A stretch of 64,000 nucleotides of DNA. It comes from CAZYTX01 sp964650485 (GTDB taxonomy: Bacteria; RBG-13-61-14; DATKZS01). Position 1 is the first letter of the stretch. Each line of letters starts with the position of its first letter. The position numbers and the translations under genes were made by a program. The notes beneath the pieces are model-generated. The model searched no databases. It saw only the letters and a program-made list of their open reading frames with translations, and was not told where the DNA came from. The stretch is taken from NCBI GenBank assembly GCA_964650485.1, contig CAZYTX010000014.1, positions 1 to 64,000 on the forward strand, read 5' to 3'. Positions 9,882 through 18,670 of this stretch are shown here, piece by piece.

Positions 9882-11732
9882 TCAGAAAGTGTGTCCGATA
9901 TTGAAATGCACCCTTATCTTGTCGAACCTCACCTGCTTTTCAACTATGGGGAAACCCAGGTCCAGCGCCAGCGGACCGATGGGTGTGTTGTATCGTATGC
10001 CCAATCCGGCGCCGTGGGCCACTTCCTGCGAGTCGTAGTCCTCCTCCTCGGGCCATATCCAGCCCGAGTCCTCGAAAACTACCCCGCTCAGGTCCTTCCA
10101 TATGGGGAACCTGAGCTCAAAGCTGCCCTCCCACAGCTTCACACCGCCGATGGGGTTGCCGTCCGGGTCCTCGGGACCGAGAGCGCGGCGCGAGTAACCC
10201 CTGACGCTCCCGGTGCCTCCGGCGTAAAAGCGCAGGAACAGGGGGAGCCTTTCCAGCTCCCCGAGCGGATCAGCCCAGCCCAGCCTCCACTTGAGCGCGC
10301 CCACCACCGGTCCCAGTAACGGGTAGTAACCCGCGGCCTCGCCTACCCACTTTACGTAGTTGAAGTCACCTCCAGCAGCACCGCCTCCGTACTCGATCAT
10401 CATGCCGGCCCAGGCGCCTTCGCGCGGGTTCAGGGCATCGTCAATATCGGACCACTCGATCCTTGCCGAGGGCGCGGAGAGCAGCCCTTCTCTTGCCAGG
10501 TCCTCCTCCTCCACCTCCAGCACGTCAATCACCCGGGATATAATGTTCGACTCCATCTTGTACGAGAGCTCGGCCCACAAGTAATCGTGGATAATAAAAT
10601 GGTAGGTGGGCGATATGGAGAGGGCCTCGTGGGTGTAGGCCTCCTCGTGCTCCACACGCCTCTCGCCTGCAAGCTGGAGGAAGTCCCCGGACCTTCTCAC
10701 GTCGGGCTGAACCAGCCTTATCTCCTCGCGTTCCAGCAGCCGGGACCAGCGGGCGCTCACGGACAGCTCCCTGGCCCCGCCCAGGAAGTTCACGTGCCGC
10801 CACGACCCCCGCACCCTTATGCCTTCCTCGCTGCCGTAGCCCAGGCCCACCTTCACCTCCCTCTCCTTGCCCTCCTCCACCCGGATGGTAAGCCGGATCC
10901 TGCCGCGCTCTTCGTCGGCCTCCTCTATAAACCTGACCGTGCGGTACACGGGCAGCCTGGCCACCTTGCGCTGGTTTGCCAGGACCTCGCGCTTTCTGTA
11001 GCGCTGCCCGGGCTCCAGGTCTATGGCCCTTTTCACCACGTCAGCGCCCGTCTTCTCACACCCCTCCACATGGACGCTACCCAGCCTGAAGAGATCTCCC
11101 TTGGTAACACTGTAGCTAACCGTTGCAGACATGGCCTCCAGGTCAACCACCGCCCTCCTTTCAACCTCGGCCTGGAAATAGCCCTCGTTTTTGAAATACT
11201 CCAGTATCTCTGAGGCCGAACTCTGATAGAGCTCCTTGTTAAAGGGCTCGCCCACTTCGAGCTCCACCAGGGAAGGCACCAGTTCAGGCTCCCTGCTGTG
11301 GCTTATGCCGTCCACGAACAGGACTTTTACGTGTCTTACGATCACCGGGTCGTTCTCCTGGATGCGGTATACGAGCTTCACCCCGTTCCCGTCCCTCCCG
11401 GGCAGCACTTCAGGGCCTGTAACCGAGGCTTTGAAGTAACCCTTGCTCCGAGAAAAAGTCTCCATGCGCCTCCTGTCGTCTCCGGCCCAGAAGGGGTCGT
11501 ACTCTTCACCCTTCCGCGGAGTATCGCGGTAGAAGGGCGTCTCTCTTTGCCTCATGATGGAGCGCAGATCCCTGCACGGGATCTGCTTGCACCCCTCGAG
11601 CTTTATATCGTCTATGCGTACCGGGCCACTGTTTTCTTCCGCTGGCCCCTTGGCGTCCTCCCGGCCGGAAGAGGGAAGCGAAAGGCCGCTGGCGATACAC
11701 AAGACAAGGGTTATGGCAGCAACTCTTTTCAT
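9882..11732 (-). CDS. tamA: TamA-like Omp85 outer membrane protein (POTRA plus 16-strand barrel)
   Basis: 616 residues. The signal peptide (MKRVAAITLVLCIASG) is followed by POTRA-like domains in the first about 290 residues and an Omp85 barrel. Barrel hallmarks are the region YAGGTGSVRGYSRRALGP (the VRGY/F motif of lid loop L6) and a C-terminal strand ending in aromatic Phe. The size fits TamA (about 580-680) better than BamA (about 770). tamB follows after two bases. A separate BamA lies near the other end of the window, so this one is assigned to TamA by size and partner. Confidence 0.88.
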   Translation of the reverse strand: MKRVAAITLVLCIASGLSLPSSGREDAKGPAEENSGPVRIDDIKLEGCKQIPCRDLRSIMRQRETPFYRDTPRKGEEYDPFWAGDDRRRMETFSRSKGYFKASVTGPEVLPGRDGNGVKLVYRIQENDPVIVRHVKVLFVDGISHSREPELVPSLVELEVGEPFNKELYQSSASEILEYFKNEGYFQAEVERRAVVDLEAMSATVSYSVTKGDLFRLGSVHVEGCEKTGADVVKRAIDLEPGQRYRKREVLANQRKVARLPVYRTVRFIEEADEERGRIRLTIRVEEGKEREVKVGLGYGSEEGIRVRGSWRHVNFLGGARELSVSARWSRLLEREEIRLVQPDVRRSGDFLQLAGERRVEHEEAYTHEALSISPTYHFIIHDYLWAELSYKMESNIISRVIDVLEVEEEDLAREGLLSAPSARIEWSDIDDALNPREGAWAGMMIEYGGGAAGGDFNYVKWVGEAAGYYPLLGPVVGALKWRLGWADPLGELERLPLFLRFYAGGTGSVRGYSRRALGPEDPDGNPIGGVKLWEGSFELRFPIWKDLSGVVFEDSGWIWPEEEDYDSQEVAHGAGLGIRYNTPIGPLALDLGFPIVEKQVRFDKIRVHFNIGHTF

Positions 11733-11743
11733 GACATTGCGTT

Positions 11744-11773
11744 ATTGTAATCACCGTTTTTGTGCGCTGACAA
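11744..11773 (-). promoter_or_regulatory. Candidate sigma-70 promoter of tamA-tamB
   Basis: On the minus strand TTGTCA (11773-11768) and TACAAT (11749-11744) are separated by 18 bases, each one mismatch from consensus. The predicted transcription start is about five bases before the tamA ATG (11732), so the message would be nearly leaderless. I see no Shine-Dalgarno sequence in front of that ATG. Confidence 0.55.
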
Positions 11774-11891
11774 TTCTTGCTCGATCTCGGCCGGGGAATT
11801 CCTTGAAGCGCATATGCCGTTATGATACTCTTTAGTTCCAGGCCGTTTCAGGCGCTTTTTTTATCCCGGCTGATTCTCGGGGGAGAAGAGG

Positions 11892-12179
11892 ATGAAGATA
11901 GACCGGCGGGAAGTGGAGTACGTTGCGCATCTGGCGAGGCTGGAGCTTATGCCAGATGAGGCCGAGCGTTTCACCGAGGAGCTCGACCAGATACTCGTCT
12001 ACTTCGAGAAGCTGGCGGAGCTCGACACCGGGGAGATCGAGCCCACCAGGCACGCCATACCCGCGGTCAACGTCTTCAGGGAGGATGAGACAAGGCCGTC
12101 CTACGATTCTGAAACCGCGCTCGAAAACGCGCCCGACAAGGAGGGCCCTTTCTTCAAGGTGCCAAAGATCATCGAGTAG
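11892..12179 (+). CDS. gatC: Asp-tRNA(Asn)/Glu-tRNA(Gln) amidotransferase subunit C
   Basis: 95 residues, the typical GatC length. It starts with the family pattern of an N-terminal Lys/Ile, then VEYVAHLARLEL, followed by FTEELDQIL and a VNVFREDE segment. GatC wraps around GatA and stabilises the GatCAB complex, which converts misacylated Glu-tRNA(Gln) or Asp-tRNA(Asn) into the amide forms. RBS GGGGGAGAAGAGG lies upstream. gatA follows 11 bases later and gatB overlaps gatA, so this is a compact gatCAB operon. It is divergent from tamA. Confidence 0.95.
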   Translation: MKIDRREVEYVAHLARLELMPDEAERFTEELDQILVYFEKLAELDTGEIEPTRHAIPAVNVFREDETRPSYDSETALENAPDKEGPFFKVPKIIE

Positions 12180-12190
12180 TGGGGACATTC

Positions 12191-13648
12191 ATGCAAGTAT
12201 ACGAGCTCAGCCTGGCCGAGCTGCGCGATAAAATAATCAGCAGAGAGTTAAGCTCGGTGGAAGCCGCCAAGTCTTACCTCTCCCGAATCGAGACGCTCGA
12301 ACCCAGGTTAAAGTCTTACGTAACCGTGACCTCTGAGCGTGCCATGGAGAGCGCAAAGCGGGCTGACCAGGCCGTTGCCAGGGGCGAGCGCCGGCCATTG
12401 CTCGGCGTGCCCGTGGGTATAAAGGACATATTCCTCACAAAGGGTGTCGCCACCACCTGCGGCTCGAAGATTCTCCAGGACTTCGTGCCCACCTACGACT
12501 CGACTGCAGTTGCAAGGTTGGAGCAGGCCGGCGCGGTGGTGCTGGGCAAGCTCAACATGGACGAGTTCGCCATGGGCAGCTCCACCGAGAGGAGCGCATG
12601 GGGGCCCACCAGGAACCCGTGGGACCTTGAAAGGATACCGGGCGGCAGCTCCGGCGGCAGCTCCGCCGCGGTGGCGGCGCGCGAGTGCGCGGCCGCTTTG
12701 GGCACGGACACCGGGGGGTCCATACGCCAGCCGGCATCCTGCTGCGGGGTGGTGGGCATCAAGCCCACATACGGCAGGGTGAGCAGGTACGGGGTGATAG
12801 CGTTCGCATCCAGTCTGGACCAGGTGGGGCCGATCGCCGCGAACGTGGAGGACGCGGCCATAATGCTCGGGGTCATAGCCGGCCACGATCCCCTGGACTC
12901 GACCTCGGTGGCCGGGGAGGCCCCCGACTACCGGGCATCCCTGGGCAGGGATGTAAAGGGCATGAAGGTGGGCGTGCCCAAAGAGTACTTTGCCGCCGGC
13001 CTGGACCCGGAGGTGGACTCCTGCGTCAAGGCCGCGATAGAAGAGCTCGAATCAATGGGCGCCGAGGTCATGGAGGTAAACCTCCCCCATGCAGACTTCT
13101 GCGTGGCCTGCTACTACGTCATCGCCCCGGCCGAGGCTTCCAGCAACCTGGCCCGCTACGACGGGGTGCGCTACGGGCTGCGGGCCGAAGAGGCAGAGGG
13201 TCTCATGGACATGTACAAGAAGACCAGGGACCAGGGGTTCGGGCCCGAGGTCAAGCGCAGGATACTGATCGGGACATATACCCTGTCTGCCGGATACTAC
13301 GACGCATACTACATGAAGGCCTGCCGCGTGCGCACCCTGATAAAGCAGGACTTCGACCAGGCCTTCGAGCGCTGCGACGTGCTGGCCGCGCCCACCATGC
13401 CCACGCCGCCTTTCAGGCTGGGCGAGAAGACCGACGACCCCCTGGCAATGTACATGTCGGACGTGCTCACCCTCTCGTGCAACCTGGCCGGACTGCCGGG
13501 CATGAGCCTGCCCTGCGGGTTCACCAAGGAGGGCCTGCCGGTGGGCATGCAGCTCCTGGCAGCGAACTTCAACGAAGAGGCCATATTCAGGGTGGCGCAC
13601 GCATACGAGCAGGCCACGGATTGGCACAGGAAGAAGCCGTCAATATAA
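12191..13648 (+). CDS. gatA: Asp-tRNA(Asn)/Glu-tRNA(Gln) amidotransferase subunit A
   Basis: 485 residues from ATG 12191, preceded by GGGGA. A GTG at 12179 in the same frame overlaps the gatC stop and is less likely. It is an amidase-signature enzyme: the catalytic lysine is in GVPVGIKDIF, and the two serines lie in the Gly/Ser-rich signature GGSSGGSSAAVAAREC and TDTGGSIRQPAS. It hydrolyses glutamine and passes ammonia to GatB. The remaining family blocks (GVVGIKPTYGRVSRYG, FASSLDQVGP) are present and complete. The stop codon overlaps the gatB start by one base. Confidence 0.97.
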   Translation: MQVYELSLAELRDKIISRELSSVEAAKSYLSRIETLEPRLKSYVTVTSERAMESAKRADQAVARGERRPLLGVPVGIKDIFLTKGVATTCGSKILQDFVPTYDSTAVARLEQAGAVVLGKLNMDEFAMGSSTERSAWGPTRNPWDLERIPGGSSGGSSAAVAARECAAALGTDTGGSIRQPASCCGVVGIKPTYGRVSRYGVIAFASSLDQVGPIAANVEDAAIMLGVIAGHDPLDSTSVAGEAPDYRASLGRDVKGMKVGVPKEYFAAGLDPEVDSCVKAAIEELESMGAEVMEVNLPHADFCVACYYVIAPAEASSNLARYDGVRYGLRAEEAEGLMDMYKKTRDQGFGPEVKRRILIGTYTLSAGYYDAYYMKACRVRTLIKQDFDQAFERCDVLAAPTMPTPPFRLGEKTDDPLAMYMSDVLTLSCNLAGLPGMSLPCGFTKEGLPVGMQLLAANFNEEAIFRVAHAYEQATDWHRKKPSI

Positions 13649-15099
13649 TGGATGACATGGACTACGAAGCGGTCATAGGACTCGAGGTGCACGCGCAGCT
13701 TTTGACCGAGACCAAGATATTCTGCGACTGCTCCACCGCGTTCGGGGCAGAGCCCAACACCCACGTGTGCCCGGTGTGCCTTGGCCTTCCCGGGGTGTTG
13801 CCGGTCCTGAACCGGCGGGCGGTGGAGATGGCCCTGAAGACGGCGCTGGCGCTTAACCTGGATATAAAAGACACCAGCATCTGGGAGCGGAAGAACTACT
13901 TCTACCCCGACCTTCCCAAGGGCTACCAGATATCCATGTACGCGTATCCATTGGCCGAGCACGGCTGGCTGGACATAAAGACCGACGGGGAGGAGCACCA
14001 CATCGGCATCACCCGGCTGCACATGGAGGAGGACGCCGGCAAGCTGGTGCACTCCGAGGATGCGTTCGCGCATGCGCGGGCAAGCTTCGTGGACTTCAAC
14101 CGTAGCGGGGTGCCCCTGATGGAGATAGTGTCCGAGCCCGACATCCGCACCCCTGAGCAGGCAGGCGCCTATCTCCGCTCTCTCCGGGATATCCTCGTAT
14201 ACCTGGAGGTGTCAAACGGCAACATGGAGGAGGGGTCATTGCGCTGCGACGCCAACGTGAGCGTGCGCCAGAAGGGGGGCGAGTACGGCACCCGCACCGA
14301 GCTCAAGAACATGAACTCTTTCAGGAACGTGGAGCGGGCCCTTGAGTACGAGATCAGCCGTCAGAAGAGGGTCCTGGACTCGGGCAAACATGTGGTGCAG
14401 GAGACCAGGCTGTGGGACGACAAGGCCAGCAAGACCGTGTCAATGCGCGGCAAGGAGGAGTCCCACGACTACCGCTACTTCCCTGACCCCGACCTGCTCC
14501 CCTTGAAGGTGGACCCCGAGTGGGTGGAATCCATAAAGAAAACCCTGCCCGAGCTGCCCGTGGAAAAGCGCAGGCGTCTCCAGGAGAACTACGGCATACC
14601 AGACTACGACGCCTCAGTGTTGGTCTCGGACAGGGGCCTGGCGGATTACTACGAGAAGACCGTGGCCCGGGACGCCGATGCCAAGAAGGCATCCAACTGG
14701 ATCATGGCCGAGCTCATGCGCGAGCTCAAGGAGGATGAGCGACCGGTCTCCGAGTGCCCGGTGACGCCCGAGGGCCTGGCGGAGCTTATCAAGATGGTGG
14801 ACTCTGGAGAGATCACCGGAAAGATCGCAAAGTCCGTGTTCAAAAATATGTACGAGTCCGGCAAGGGTCCCAGGGAGATAGTGGATGAACAAGGTCTCGC
14901 GCCGATGGCCGACCAATCCGAGATCGAAAAGCTTGCCAGGCAGGCAATAGACGAGAACCCCAAGCAGGTGCAATCTTACAAAAAGGGAAAGACCAAGGTG
15001 ATAGGATTCTTCGTGGGACAGGTGATGAAGGCCACCAAAGGAATGGCTGACCCCAAGGCCGTGAACCGGATCGTAAAAGAGATGCTCGACCGGGAATGA
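13648..15099 (+). CDS. gatB: Asp-tRNA(Asn)/Glu-tRNA(Gln) amidotransferase subunit B
   Basis: 483 residues from ATG 13648 (TAATG junction with gatA); a second ATG nine bases on (MDYEAVIGLEVHAQL) is also possible. GatB motifs are present: GLEVHAQL, the zinc-binding cysteine region CDCSTAFGAEPNTHVCPVC, YFYPDLPKGYQIS, and a C-terminal YqeY-like helical tail domain (GEITGKIAKSVF). It binds and phosphorylates misacylated tRNA, then amidates it with ammonia from GatA. The frame is open for 963 bases upstream inside gatA, but that is antiphase coding and not part of the protein. Full length. Confidence 0.97.
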   Translation: MDDMDYEAVIGLEVHAQLLTETKIFCDCSTAFGAEPNTHVCPVCLGLPGVLPVLNRRAVEMALKTALALNLDIKDTSIWERKNYFYPDLPKGYQISMYAYPLAEHGWLDIKTDGEEHHIGITRLHMEEDAGKLVHSEDAFAHARASFVDFNRSGVPLMEIVSEPDIRTPEQAGAYLRSLRDILVYLEVSNGNMEEGSLRCDANVSVRQKGGEYGTRTELKNMNSFRNVERALEYEISRQKRVLDSGKHVVQETRLWDDKASKTVSMRGKEESHDYRYFPDPDLLPLKVDPEWVESIKKTLPELPVEKRRRLQENYGIPDYDASVLVSDRGLADYYEKTVARDADAKKASNWIMAELMRELKEDERPVSECPVTPEGLAELIKMVDSGEITGKIAKSVFKNMYESGKGPREIVDEQGLAPMADQSEIEKLARQAIDENPKQVQSYKKGKTKVIGFFVGQVMKATKGMADPKAVNRIVKEMLDRE

Positions 15100-15128
15100 T
15101 GTGTATGAGCAAAGAAACGGGGGCGGAT

Positions 15129-15159
15129 TTGAGCCAAGAGCAATATGATGATATATAAT
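15129..15159 (+). promoter_or_regulatory. Possible promoter of the PilO-like gene
   Basis: A perfect TATAAT at 15154-15159 lies 59 bases before the ATG at 15218. The best upstream hexamer is TTGAGC at 15129-15134, with a 19-base spacer, so the -35 part is weak. Confidence 0.4.
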
Positions 15160-15217
15160 CCTGTAAGTGCAGATCAATTGATTCGGGACGATAATTGCCG
15201 CTGGAAAGGGGTGAGCA

Positions 15218-16009
15218 ATGGTTGATTGGGACGAGGTATTCGAAGACATAGACTGGAAGAGGGGAATAGTCTACCTTGTAGCCGGGCTGGTGGTGATCGG
15301 GGCGGTGGTGTTCGTGCTCCTTGACTGGCACCGGGCAAACGCTTTGGAGGAGCAGTTGAACCACGACCTGGAGCAGGCCAGGAATTTCCATGAGACCTGG
15401 TCGCCGCCGGGACAGGGTGAGCTCCGGGAGCTGGAACAGGAAAAGCTGCAGTGGGTATCGAGGATCGAGCAGGCCCCGGTCAAGCTGCCCAGGGAACTTT
15501 TTCCCGAGGAGTACGAGTCCGAGCTTAGAAGGCTTGCCAGCCGCTACAACGTGGATATAAAGAGGCTCTCGGTGCAGGATGAAACCACCGAGGGGTACGC
15601 GCTGGTGTTGCCGGTGGAGATCGTTTTTTCAAGCGGGGACCTGGACAATGCGGCCAGCTTCCTCTCTGCCATACACAGGATGGACGAGCCCCTGGCTGTG
15701 AAGAGTCAGCCGCTCCGGCTGGGCGGGACCATGAGCGTGACCGTCGAGTTCTACGGGTTTGACGAGGAGGGCTGGGAGGACGTGAATACCTGCGACGTAA
15801 AAAGCACCATCCCGGATTTGGGCTACCGCGACATTGACAAGGTCTTCATATTCAAGAGTCGGCTCCAGGATCTCAAGTCCAATGTGGACCAGGAAGCGGC
15901 CACACTCGCGGACACCAAGAAGAAGTTCACACAGGCGTGCGAGCTGCAGACGGAAGTCGACCGGCTGCGCACAGAGTATGAGATAATACAAGAGAACATC
16001 GAGGAGTAA
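15218..16009 (+). CDS. PilO-like bitopic coiled-coil protein
   Basis: 263 residues, start ATG with AAAGGGG upstream. There is a short acidic cytoplasmic N-terminus, one membrane helix at about residues 15-37 (YLVAGLVVIGAVVFVLL), a coiled-coil stretch to about residue 90, then an alpha/beta periplasmic domain (LRRLASRYNVDIKRLS, VLPVEIVFSSGDLDNAASFLSAIHR). This is the layout of PilO of the type IV pilus alignment complex. A second coiled coil fills the C-terminus (225-260), which is not typical. No pilM, pilN, pilP or pilQ is adjacent, so it is an orphan. A GspM-like or other inner-membrane scaffold role is also possible. Confidence 0.55.
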   Translation: MVDWDEVFEDIDWKRGIVYLVAGLVVIGAVVFVLLDWHRANALEEQLNHDLEQARNFHETWSPPGQGELRELEQEKLQWVSRIEQAPVKLPRELFPEEYESELRRLASRYNVDIKRLSVQDETTEGYALVLPVEIVFSSGDLDNAASFLSAIHRMDEPLAVKSQPLRLGGTMSVTVEFYGFDEEGWEDVNTCDVKSTIPDLGYRDIDKVFIFKSRLQDLKSNVDQEAATLADTKKKFTQACELQTEVDRLRTEYEIIQENIEE

Positions 16010-16072
16010 AGGCTCTCGCATCCTTGACACCCGGCCTCAATCTTGAAGCCATGCCCGTGTAAAATCCCGCTA

Positions 16073-17074
16073 ATGACCTACGTAATCCATGGATGGGTAC
16101 ACAACCCGGGAGCGCATTGCGCCTCCACGGCGCTCTCTGATGTCATGAGCTTTTACGGGCATGAAATGGACGAGCCCATGTGCTTCGGGCTGGGCTGCGG
16201 CCTCGGATTCGCCTACTTCCAAAGCCGGAACATGAGCCCCACCTGCATGACCGCAACCAGGAGCAGGATGCTCGAGCCCCGCTTTTTCCAGAACATGGAA
16301 CAACACTTCAATTGGATCACCGACCCGGACCCTGAACACTCTCTCCAGACCGCAAAGGATCACATAAGCCAAAACCGGCCCCTGCTACTCCGGGCGGACA
16401 TAGCACACCTCCACTACTACAACACCAATACCCGCTTCCCCCCTCACGTGATCGCCATGTGGGGGTTTGATGACAAGCAGGAGACGGCCATGATAGCGGA
16501 CACCGGCTGGCAGGGCCTGCAAAAAATACCTTACCGCGACTTCAAGCTCGCACGCTACAGCGGCAACGCCTATATCCAGAACAAGGGCGACCACTTCCCA
16601 GTGGTCCTGGACGACAAATTGCCGGACATCACCTCGGCCGCGCGCAAGGCCCTGCTGGCACAGGCAAAAGACCTCGCAGGACTGGAGAGCGAGATGCCGG
16701 CGGTGTTCGGGTTCGAAGGAATGGAGAGGGCTTACAAACACATGCCCGGGTGGGCAGAGGCCCGGGACTGGAAGTGGTGCGCCCGCTGGTTCTACCAGGT
16801 CATCGAAAGGAGGGGCACCGGCGGAGGGGCCTTCCGGCTGCTCTATGCCAGGTTCCTGGAAGAGCTCGCCGGGCTGGACCCGGCATTCGAAAAGACAGCG
16901 CCCGCGGGCGAGATGTATGAGATAGCCGGGCAGTGGACAGCGCTCTCCGAGGCGCTGAAAGAGATAAGCGAACAAGAGGAGCCAAGGGGGTTCGACGAGA
17001 CCTCGGCCATGCTCGAAAAGATAAAGCACCGCGAGGAGCGCTTCTTCCAAAGGGTCTTGCAAGAGCTGTCATAG
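16073..17074 (+). CDS. BtrH-like papain-fold protein (butirosin biosynthesis protein H, N-terminal domain)
   Basis: 333 residues from ATG 16073; a TTG at 16043 would add ten residues. The N-terminal motif GAHCASTALSDVM (Cys16) matches the BtrH_N family, where the cysteine is the nucleophile of an acyltransferase that moves an aminoacyl group from an acyl carrier protein to an acceptor. Candidate partners for a Cys-His-Asp triad are the histidine in PPHVIAMWGFDD and the aspartate in MIADTGWQG. The C-terminal 150 residues are helical and resemble DUF4872. No carrier protein, NRPS or aminoglycoside genes lie nearby, so substrate and role are unknown. It stands alone, 63 bases after the PilO-like gene. 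Confidence 0.65.
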   Translation: MTYVIHGWVHNPGAHCASTALSDVMSFYGHEMDEPMCFGLGCGLGFAYFQSRNMSPTCMTATRSRMLEPRFFQNMEQHFNWITDPDPEHSLQTAKDHISQNRPLLLRADIAHLHYYNTNTRFPPHVIAMWGFDDKQETAMIADTGWQGLQKIPYRDFKLARYSGNAYIQNKGDHFPVVLDDKLPDITSAARKALLAQAKDLAGLESEMPAVFGFEGMERAYKHMPGWAEARDWKWCARWFYQVIERRGTGGGAFRLLYARFLEELAGLDPAFEKTAPAGEMYEIAGQWTALSEALKEISEQEEPRGFDETSAMLEKIKHREERFFQRVLQELS

Positions 17075-17254
17075 GCGGGTCGTCCAGAGGCAGACAAGAC
17101 CGCGTAACAATACCATCAATTACCACCACTATGATGAAGCATTACTTAACTTAGTAAGGGTGTATGTAATGAATTTATAACCGATCGAGCTGTCTTTGCA
17201 CTGGAATCATATACGTGCTAAACAATGGCCTTGACCTGGCAAGGGGCTTTGAAA

Positions 17255-18013
17255 ATGCATGATCTCGAGGGAGTACGGGCCCTGGTGACCGGCGCCGGCC
17301 GGGGCATCGGCCGGGCCATAGCCTTTAGGCTCTCGGACAAGGGCTGCAAGGTGGCCGTTTCCGACCTGCTGGCGGACAACGCGAATGAGACAGCGGAGGG
17401 CATAGCGGACAAGGGCGGGCAGGCGGTTGCCATCAGCGCGGACGTGTCAAAGCAGGCGGACGTGGAGCGCATGGTCAAGGAGGCCGCGTCATGCCTTTCC
17501 GGTCTTGACGTGCTGGTGAACAACGCGGGCGTCTCAACAGCGGGCTTTATCGAGTCGGTCACTGACGATGATATCGAGCGGGTGCTCTCCGTGAACCTGG
17601 TGGGGGTGCTTCGCGTCACCAGGGCCGCGGCCCCGCTTCTCAAGGCCAGTGGCCGGGGCAGGATCATCAACGTATCCTCGGTCGAGGGCATACGCGGCTC
17701 CGGGCTTGTGCCGGTGTACAGCTCGACAAAGGCCGGGGTGCTGGGGCTCACCCGGTCGAACGCGATCGAGCTGGCACGCTTCGGCGTGACCGTGAACGCG
17801 GTGTGCCCGGGACCCATCCAGACCCACATGCTGGCGCCCATGCTGGCGGACGAGAAGTTCAAGGAGAAATGTATAAGGGGCGTGCCCATGAGGAGGCTGG
17901 GTGTTCCTGAAGACGTTGCCGGCGCGGTGTGCTTCTTCGCATCCCTTGAGTCTTCTTTTATCACCGGGCAGCACCTGGTCATTGACGGGGGCATGACGGT
18001 GAAGGCGCTGTAA
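17255..18013 (+). CDS. SDR-family NAD(P)-dependent dehydrogenase (FabG-like 3-oxoacyl reductase or 3-hydroxyacyl-CoA dehydrogenase)
   Basis: 252 residues from ATG 17255, which has AAGGGG eight bases upstream; an ATG at 17225 would add ten residues. Classical SDR: TGAGRGIG cofactor motif near residue 12, NNAG, catalytic Ser in INVSSVEG, and YSSTK (Tyr-x-x-x-Lys). The C-terminal SFITGQHLVIDGGMTV is typical of FabG. The reaction is reduction or oxidation of a beta-keto/hydroxyacyl group or a similar alcohol. The last about 40 bases are found again at 18757-18793 downstream of the toxin-antitoxin pair, in a decayed second copy. Confidence 0.85.
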   Translation: MHDLEGVRALVTGAGRGIGRAIAFRLSDKGCKVAVSDLLADNANETAEGIADKGGQAVAISADVSKQADVERMVKEAASCLSGLDVLVNNAGVSTAGFIESVTDDDIERVLSVNLVGVLRVTRAAAPLLKASGRGRIINVSSVEGIRGSGLVPVYSSTKAGVLGLTRSNAIELARFGVTVNAVCPGPIQTHMLAPMLADEKFKEKCIRGVPMRRLGVPEDVAGAVCFFASLESSFITGQHLVIDGGMTVKAL

Positions 18014-18057
18014 AATAATTACATGCTACTATCTATGTAAAAACCAGAGGAGAATGG

Positions 18058-18291
18058 ATGATGGAAGAGCTAAAACGGATTACACTGGACCCCGAGATCA
18101 TGGGTGGCAAGCCCTGCATCCGCGGCCTCCGGATTACGGTGGGAACGATTGTCGGCTTGATGGGCGCTGGTCGCTCAGTCCAGGAGATTTTGGAAGCTTA
18201 TCCTTACCTGGAGGAGGCTGACATCAAGCAAGCCTTGGCTTATGCAGCCTGGCGCTCGGAGGAGGCGGAAGTTAAACTGGCCGGCCCATGA
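18058..18291 (+). CDS. DUF433-family antitoxin
   Basis: 77 residues. The opening ITLDPEIMGGKPCIRGLRIT is the hallmark of DUF433, a small helix-turn-helix family (P-x-x-x-GKPCIRGTRI) that acts as the antitoxin partner of DUF5615 toxins. The centre LMGAGRSVQEILEAYPYLEEADIKQALAYA fits the winged HTH part. RBS AGAGGAG lies upstream. The stop overlaps the toxin start by four bases. Related pairs usually autoregulate. The pair interrupts an SDR/fatty-acid region. Confidence 0.9.
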   Translation: MMEELKRITLDPEIMGGKPCIRGLRITVGTIVGLMGAGRSVQEILEAYPYLEEADIKQALAYAAWRSEEAEVKLAGP

Positions 18292-18656
18292 AAATCCTTG
18301 TTGATATGAACCTCTCGCCGCAATGGAGAGCAGTGCTGGAAAAGCATGAGTTTACCTGTCGGCACTGGTCCGAGGTGGGAAAGCCCGACGCCTCGGATAA
18401 AGAGATTATGCAATGGGCCCTGAAAAACGGATACGCCCTCTTTACGCATGACCTGGACTTCGGAGCCATTCTTGCCGCCACGCAAGCTTCAGGACCCAGT
18501 GTCATCCAGGTGCGCGCTCCGGATGTCTTGCCTTCAGCTATTGAGTCCGTCGTTGTTCGCATTTTTCAAGAGTTCTCGAGAGAAATTGAGATAGGAGCGT
18601 TGATCTCGGTGGACAGCGCCCTGTCGAGAGTGCGGATTCTGCCCTTGAAAAGATAA
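18288..18656 (+). CDS. DUF5615-family PIN-like toxin
   Basis: 122 residues. It begins MKILVDMNLSPQW (acidic Asp6 and a following N-L-S-P), contains HWSEVGKPDASDKEIMQWA and ALFTHDLDFG, matching the PIN-like DUF5615/Mut7-C type toxins whose acidic residues are expected to hold a metal for RNA cleavage. It is translationally coupled to the DUF433 antitoxin (ATGA overlap). Complete by length. Nuclease action is family prediction only. Confidence 0.88.
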   Translation: MKILVDMNLSPQWRAVLEKHEFTCRHWSEVGKPDASDKEIMQWALKNGYALFTHDLDFGAILAATQASGPSVIQVRAPDVLPSAIESVVVRIFQEFSREIEIGALISVDSALSRVRILPLKR

Positions 18657-18670
18657 AAGGGTAATTTTGC

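Noticed and set aside
9882..11732. BamA assignment for the Omp85 protein next to tamB
   Set aside because: Too short (616 residues), adjacent to tamB, and a full-length BamA with five POTRA domains is at 54639-56942.
12685..13647. 321-codon in-frame extension upstream of gatB
   Set aside because: It lies inside gatA in another frame, is arginine/glycine-rich, and gatB homologues start at MDYEAVIGLEVH.
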